A stretch of 64,000 bases of DNA from Physcia stellaris (Eukaryota > Ascomycota > Lecanoromycetes > Caliciales > Physciaceae), in the NCBI GenBank assembly GCA_018902385.1, contig JABSSW010000009.1:496001-560000 (forward strand), read 5' to 3'. The translations under genes and the position numbers were made by a program. The notes beneath the pieces were generated by a model, which saw only the letters and a list, made by a program, of their open reading frames with translations, had not been told where the DNA came from and did not search any database. Positions 58,993 to 64,000 of the stretch are shown here, piece by piece; positions within the stretch are counted from its first letter, which is position 1, and each line of letters opens with the position of its first letter.

Positions 58993-61108
58993 ATGTTTTT
59001 TTCGGCAACAGGCATCATTATGATCAACTATAAGGGTCTGAGGCTGGCCTTGATAGTCATTGGTGAACTTCAGGCGGTTTTTTGTGGCGGCATTGGTATC
59101 TTTCGGTTTTCTGCTAGAGGCAAGGGTGAGTTTTTGGCTGTTACATCTAACCAGTCATGGCTCCACAAGGCATTAGCAACTAATCGCTCAGCAAGATACA
59201 TCTCCTCAGACGGTTGAGTTGCGAGGCAACCTGCAGAACGACCTTACGGCCCTTGTGAGGCCGTCGACAATTGAACGATCCGAGATATATGCTGAAGCAC
59301 TTTCACTTCTGACTTCAATGCAAGCAGCGCCTTCCTGCAACCGAATGGCTGCATCAGCGCTTTTGGTTGGCTGTCAGGCCATTGACGGATCTGCTGCCAG
59401 TTTTGAATCATCAATCGAACAGGCGAAATCAATCTACGCTGCTCAGCTTGCTCTTTGTGAGCTTCTGAGTGCTGGGTCGGCAACTCCCCATCAATGCAAA
59501 TCATTGGAGCCCACGAAGGCCAAGGCCCGCGATCCAGAGCCGAGTGGGTTCGCGAACGCTGCGCGAGGCCAAACTTCATCAGGTCAAATTGACGTCACGC
59601 CTAGTCAATTGAGCCAGTGTCTTCAAGCATTAGAGTCTAGACCTCAGTGGTGGACCAGCTACAGCAACAGCAGGCAAAATGCTGTTGTGATGTGCAAAGC
59701 TGCAAGGGAAGACATTGCGAAAGGTGAATCTACCTTACGGTGAAGTAGTGAGGCCACGAAGTCACTGAACGATTTTGCAGACGAATTGATCAAGCTGCAT
59801 CAGTCCATAGTTCACACTAACACCGAAGCACATTCAGCCCTCTCCAGCGCCGTTCAACAGACCTATGAGGATTTGACGCGACAGTCCGAGTTCGCAAAAG
59901 CGGTTGATCTTTTCCAGAGACAATTGCTCCGTGACCTTGAGAGCTCAAGCGTCGAGTCTCAGTCATACTTCGCGAAGGCGGTGAAAAGCATGGAGCTTTT
60001 TGCCCAGAGCTTTGTCGACCGACTGACAAATGCTGCTAAAACGGTCGAGGACGACATTGTTATATTGGACGAAGTGAGTTTAGTAAGAAAAACGCCTCCA
60101 GCTCTGCTAACAGCACGCAGCATATCCACAAATCGAAAGATGACGTTATCGACCTACAGAAGAACGTTGGCCGCGTGTTTCAGCAAGCTGTGGCAGGGGG
60201 CGCAGAGCTCGCCTCTAGCCAAGCACAGAATTGGCAATTGAATCAGCATTTAGCCACCAAGTTGCAACATTCGCTAGAGAAATTGAAGGAGGTTGAGATG
60301 CAAGGTCTCATCGGTGCATTCGGTGTTATGCATGATGAGCTAGTAAGGGAATTCACTTCATGGTTACCCGAGTTAGGACTGATGTTAGCAGCGAATGTCG
60401 CACAACTTGGTTACACAACTGTACCTGCGACAGTCCTCGCTCGACGAAGTAAGCTCTTCAATGACCTTGAATAACTATGAGGCTGACCAAGTGTAGCGCT
60501 TCGCATACCATGATGAACTACTTACGAGCCTGAACAGAAATGCCGAAGCAATACATGCGACCCAGACCAAGCAGGCAGAGTCCCACGCACTCTTCATTGA
60601 CCAGATGCAAACGGAGATGCACGTCGCTCGTGGTCTGCTTGCTGACATCACTACAAGCGCTGCAAGCCTCCAAGCTTCAGTGGACAACACCGCTACTAGA
60701 ATCGCAAACATGGCTACACTCAGCGGTGTTACTGCCTCCTTTCTCCGGTGGGGCTGGCTCAGCCTGGTGATTTTTATCATTTACCTTCTCAATCCACGGT
60801 ACGCTGGATACTTAGCAGCGGGACTGGGCACCATTCTGCTTCTTTGGGCATCTGGGTTTCCCTCGCCCTTTGCTAGCTTACCTCCTGACACAATGCTCAT
60901 TCACTATGCCTCCGGGTACCAAGTACCTTTGATACCGACGTTGAAGGTCGTGGCATTGCTGTTAGTCTTTGTCACAGTCAGCCTGGTCTACTGTCTATCA
61001 GATCGTTTCAGTGCGGTCCGTGATCGAATGCTCAGGATTACATCTAGCCTACCTTTTACTCATCGCGCAAACGACTCCCTAGATGCTGGCCGCAGCTTCA
61101 AGATCTAG
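58993..61108 (+). CDS. KAR5: Tht1/KAR5-like nuclear fusion (karyogamy) protein
   Basis: The family acts in the ER/nuclear envelope during fusion of haploid nuclei after mating. Proposed exons are 58993 (or 59020)-59125, 59196-59723, 59781-60073, 60121-60342, 60389-60448 and 60497-61108. All five introns (46-70 nt) are GT-AG and restore one frame, giving about 606 residues from the 59020 ATG. Features are an N-terminal signal peptide (LRLALIVIGELQAVFCGG), a Cys-rich domain (APSCNRMAASALLVGCQAID, LALCELLS, HQCKSL, LSQCLQALESRPQWWTSYS, VVMCKAARED), long coiled coils, and three C-terminal hydrophobic segments near 60750-60990 (LSLVIFIIYLL, YLAAGLGTILLLW, VVALLLVFVTVSLVYCL). This layout is that of Tht1/Kar5. 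The 60 nt fifth exon is needed to keep frame and should be confirmed by RNA. The start codon is uncertain. Confidence 0.85.
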
Positions 61109-61939
61109 ATTGCACTAGATCTGCATATCATACATCATAAAACACACGGTTAATCCTGATAACCATATTAGATGGTTCTGTCAACGCTCGCACACTAATG
61201 CATGGACGAGGATACAGCCTTTCTAGAGCTTACACACAAAGATAGGAGACTTTACAGCATACTACAACGAACATCTATTTTGCTCTGCTTGACGACATTA
61301 CTACGACTCACGAACCTTCGCATTTGCTGGAGCATTGGGGGGCCACTAGGTTCAGGAGATATTTTGGCTTACTGCGCTTATGAACGGACGAGGAAAAGAT
61401 TTGGTGGAGGAAGAAGAAGACGACCTCGCATGGTATGGGAGAGGACTTGGAGTGGTTTATGTATTTTGGCTTATGAGCTTTGCTTTCAGACGATACCCAA
61501 GAGATACCCCTAGATTTAGCATTTAGCAATGAACATAGCAATCGACCTTCCGAGCGATGGCCTATCTCTCTCTCTCTCTTTTTGGTATCTCTGTAAGCCC
61601 TTGCGTAGTAGATCTGTGGAGGTGGAGGAAAGGCTGACCATAGAAAATGATGTAGCTAGATCTTGGGCTCTGAAGTATCGTATCATCTACAGCGTCTCGT
61701 CGTACGAGTACGTAACGTACTTCCCTTGTTATATAATCGAATCTTATCATGGAGAGGAGTCAGGCCAAGCTCCCAGCTCATGTGGTAGACGTGGAGGTCA
61801 AAGAAGGAACAGTGTCAACGCAGTTATGTCGACTCTTAGCACTTACTTCCCCAATTCCGCAGGACTGATACGAGATGCAGGAGTTCACATTTTGCGTCTC
61901 ATGCACGGCTCGTGAGAATTAGAAACCCTGCAGCAGTTT
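61109..61939. other. Convergent intergenic region
   Basis: This lies between the 3' ends of the KAR5-like and MET22-like genes. Open stretches at 61202-61513 and 61529-61915 lack recognisable motifs and are probably chance. A (tc)n run lies at about 61564-61580, and a 15 nt palindrome agtacgtaacgtact at 61707-61721. No tRNA is seen. Confidence 0.55.
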
Positions 61940-63157
61940 TCATTTCGAGCTCAAGACGATCTTCACCACATCAAGCACTTGCTGATGCACAGTTTTGGGT
62001 GCAGCCACTACACCTTTGTTATCTTTCAATGTCCTCCCCTTCCCAAAATTCAGCGGCTTCCCCTCCGCATCGGTTACCATGCCTCCAGCCTCCCTCACGA
62101 TCAGGTCTCCCGCAGCATGGTCCCAAATCTTCTCCTCATAATCCGCTCGGACCGGTAATCTGAGATACAGATCGCCCGCACCCCTGGCTATGGACCCATA
62201 CTTAGCTTGAGAGTCCATCCGCACGCTTTCTTTCGTGATACCGAGCTTCTTGGCTATGGCAGCCTGGTCGCCATGCGATGAGTGCCCGGCTTCCACGCTC
62301 TCGCAGAAGGTAGCTTGGGTGATGTCTGGGACGTCTTTCATATGAATCGGCTGACTTGGTTGCAGAGCGCCTCGTCCGAGCGGCCTACTGGTTGAGCCCG
62401 TGCGGAAGATAGCAGCGAATAAGACTCCCCGCCCTGCGCCATCTGAGCCTTTCTCGCCCACGTCGGCGGACAGGGGTGCAGCATCGTCAATTGGAAGATT
62501 CGGACAAGCGAGTACGCCGACTTTGACATCGCCGTCCTCGATCAGAGCTAGGCACACAGCGTACTGTCCGCCACGCAGGAAACCTTTGGTGCCATCTATA
62601 GGGTCAAGAGCCCATATCCGGCCACGCGATCCACCTGCGCTGTTACCAGCGTCAATCGCCTTTAGCATTTGCTCGGAGCTCTCTATTGGGCCGCCGAGAT
62701 CCTGCTCCGCGGCTGCATCATCCAATCGAGCGTCTTTGACGAGATCCCATATTTGATTGGTGAGACTTGAGTTTCCTCGAAGCGAGCTGGCGTCTTCTTC
62801 ACCGACGATCTCATCTTCGGGGAAGTTGTGCTTGATAGCCTGGATGATCAGAGCTTGAGCACCGTAGTCACCGATCGTGACGGGCGATTTGTCGTCTTTG
62901 GATTCTGTACCTTTGGTTCCGTGGAAGACGCGTTGGGTGAGGATGGTGGCTCGTTGGACGGCGAGCTGGGCTATGTGGACTTCTTTCTGGTAGGACATAG
63001 TAGGTGTAGATGTGAAAGGTCGTAGAGAAGGATACTTGAGGAGATGATGGGATATGAGATTCAATCGCGGGAGAAGTATGGAAAGCGATGTGAATGCCAG
63101 GATTGTGAATGCTACAATTAAGGGACTTCGCAATGCGGATATCTCAAATTTCATCAA
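61940..63157 (-). CDS. MET22: 3'(2'),5'-bisphosphate nucleotidase, HAL2/MET22-like
   Basis: The enzyme removes the 3'-phosphate of adenosine 3',5'-bisphosphate (PAP) to give AMP. It clears a toxic by-product of sulfate assimilation and is a target of Li+/Na+ inhibition in yeast. The intronless frame has 405 residues. Inositol-monophosphatase-superfamily metal sites are visible: GEED (119-122), WALDPIDGTKGF (182-193) and WDHAAGDLIVREAGG (345-359), plus KDDKSPVTIGDYGAQA (87-102). The family usually begins near MSYQKEVHIAQLAVQRA, which here starts at residue 54 (ATG at 62998). The 53-residue extension has a hydrophobic stretch (PLIVAFTILAFTSLSILL) followed by Arg/Ser, so it may be a targeting sequence or simply 5' UTR. 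It is divergent from the RSM1-like gene. Confidence 0.93.
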   Translation of the reverse strand: MMKFEISALRSPLIVAFTILAFTSLSILLPRLNLISHHLLKYPSLRPFTSTPTMSYQKEVHIAQLAVQRATILTQRVFHGTKGTESKDDKSPVTIGDYGAQALIIQAIKHNFPEDEIVGEEDASSLRGNSSLTNQIWDLVKDARLDDAAAEQDLGGPIESSEQMLKAIDAGNSAGGSRGRIWALDPIDGTKGFLRGGQYAVCLALIEDGDVKVGVLACPNLPIDDAAPLSADVGEKGSDGAGRGVLFAAIFRTGSTSRPLGRGALQPSQPIHMKDVPDITQATFCESVEAGHSSHGDQAAIAKKLGITKESVRMDSQAKYGSIARGAGDLYLRLPVRADYEEKIWDHAAGDLIVREAGGMVTDAEGKPLNFGKGRTLKDNKGVVAAPKTVHQQVLDVVKIVLSSK

Positions 63158-63449
63158 TTGAGATTGAACTTAGCCGGTTACATGATCTGGTGTTTTCTGT
63201 GATCAAGATCAATTGGTCGAGCAAGAGGTAAATCTCGGATATTCTCCATCCAAATTATTGTAATTAATTGCTGCGGTCCACTCGGACTGGCTGAGTGTAA
63301 GCCTAACCCTAATACGCGGACGCGAAACACCCTCCCTGCAACTCACTCAAGCTCATTGTCCTCCACTTAATCTCTCTTGCATCGTGACGAGCGTGCTTCA
63401 TATCTCTACAAATTCACCGAGATTAGTGAGCACGTCCACCTCATCCACT
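63158..63449. promoter_or_regulatory. Divergent promoter between MET22-like and RSM1-like genes
   Basis: This is 292 bp between the two start codons (454 bp if the MET22-like protein starts at 62998). A pyrimidine-rich stretch (ccctccctgcaactcac) near 63330 precedes the plus-strand gene. A single taaccctaa at about 63303 resembles a telomere-type repeat or a general activator site. No experimentally defined motif is claimed. Confidence 0.5.
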
Positions 63450-64000
63450 ATGACAGTAGCGCTGAGCACGACCAAGCGTAAATTCCATAAAATCCTTGAC
63501 TCAATCTCCAACGCATCCAACACTTCGCTCGTCCAACCAACTGACACAAAGAATGCCTCAACAACCACTCTCCCCTCAACATCCGAGTCCCCGGCCAAAA
63601 AGGCTCGAACGACTCGGCCTGTGTCAGCTTTGGTGACCTCTTTACCTCGCGTCTCTCAATCTCGACTTCGAGCCTCCTCTACTGCAAGCAGATCCACGAC
63701 AGTATCAGCGATGCCTACCACAGTCCATGGTGCTGAACCTCCTGCTTTTGCACCCTGGGATCGCGTACAGTTTCTGAAGCGACTGGAAAGCTTCAGGCAT
63801 GTCGACAAGTGGATGAGCAAGCCGGAGAAGATCAACGAAGTCCAATGGGCAAAGCGTGGCTGGTCTTGTGTCGGGAGAGACACGGTCAGATGCGTTGGTG
63901 GATGTTCGCATGAGCTCGTCATCAAGCTTGAAGGCGATCCAGGAGAGACTGTCAAAGACACTCAAGCTGAGGACGTAAAGCAAGAGGAAGAGGGAGAGGA
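63450..64000 (+). CDS. RSM1: C3HC zinc-finger protein, Rsm1/ZC3HC1 (NIPA)-like, 5' part
   Basis: The frame is open from ATG 63450 to the window end (183 residues, truncated by the window). The N-terminus is Ser/Thr-rich and basic (SPAKKARTTRPVSA, a possible nuclear signal). Then FAPWDRVQFLKRLESFRHVD, KWMSKPEKINEVQWAKRGWS and CVGRDTVRCVGGCSHELVIK match the start of the C3HC domain, with its first cysteines at residues ~149, 157 and 161. The tail is acidic (EDVKQEEEGE). S. pombe Rsm1 is linked to mRNA export, and animal NIPA/ZC3HC1 acts at the nuclear pore basket. No intron is seen in this part. Confidence 0.88.
   Translation, partial: MTVALSTTKRKFHKILDSISNASNTSLVQPTDTKNASTTTLPSTSESPAKKARTTRPVSALVTSLPRVSQSRLRASSTASRSTTVSAMPTTVHGAEPPAFAPWDRVQFLKRLESFRHVDKWMSKPEKINEVQWAKRGWSCVGRDTVRCVGGCSHELVIKLEGDPGETVKDTQAEDVKQEEEGE

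Noticed and set aside
61202-61513. Open frame of 103 codons after the KAR5-like gene
   Set aside because: No motif, odd composition (RTRKRFGGGRRRRPR) and position in a convergent 3' region. It is most likely chance or UTR sequence.
61529-61915. Open frame of 128 codons with a Ser/Leu repeat from a (tc)n run
   Set aside because: The start is formed by a microsatellite and no family is recognised. It lies between convergent genes.
63300-63312. taaccctaa as a telomere repeat
   Set aside because: A single copy between two ordinary genes. A telomere would need a tandem array.

Overview
The window is nuclear DNA of a filamentous fungus, probably a Pezizomycotina ascomycete. The evidence is short 46-70 nt GT-AG introns, a Tht1/KAR5-type karyogamy gene, a MET22/HAL2 phosphatase, an Rsm1-type C3HC zinc-finger gene, and chromodomain Ty3/gypsy elements heavily altered by C-to-T mutation. 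It has two compartments that meet sharply near 58,500.

Compartment 1 (1-~58,505) is an AT-rich graveyard of nested transposons with no intact gene. From the left it holds: copy A of a gypsy element (1-8666, minus strand, running off the window), split by a younger 6.8 kb LTR element (191-6977); unassigned relic DNA (8667-14029); a chromodomain gypsy element (14030-21464, plus); unassigned DNA; a second gypsy element (25086-36136, minus), split by a 3.7 kb gag-protease-only LTR element (28153-31892); a Ty1/copia relic (~36.4-42.2 kb, plus), split by a piggyBac-like relic (39465-41616); a solo LTR at 44093; and a third gypsy relic (~45.9-47.2 and possibly 54.7-57.7 kb), apparently split by copy B (47234-54682, minus).

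The decay has a clear signature. C is almost always followed by A or G, so CpC and CpT (and GpG and ApG) are nearly gone while CpA and CpG remain. This differs from the CpA preference of Neurospora RIP. As a result the relic reading frames lack Gly, Pro and Trp, while Gln and Arg codons are not turned into stops, so long but ruined domains stay open. The two less mutated insertions (191-6977 and 39465-41616) are probably the youngest.

Compartment 2 (58,506-64,000) has ordinary composition and three genes: a six-exon KAR5/Tht1-like nuclear-fusion gene (plus), a MET22/HAL2-like 3'(2'),5'-bisphosphate nucleotidase (minus), and the 5' part of an RSM1/ZC3HC1-like gene (plus). The last two are divergent and share a 292 bp intergenic promoter region. 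KAR5 and MET22 are convergent.
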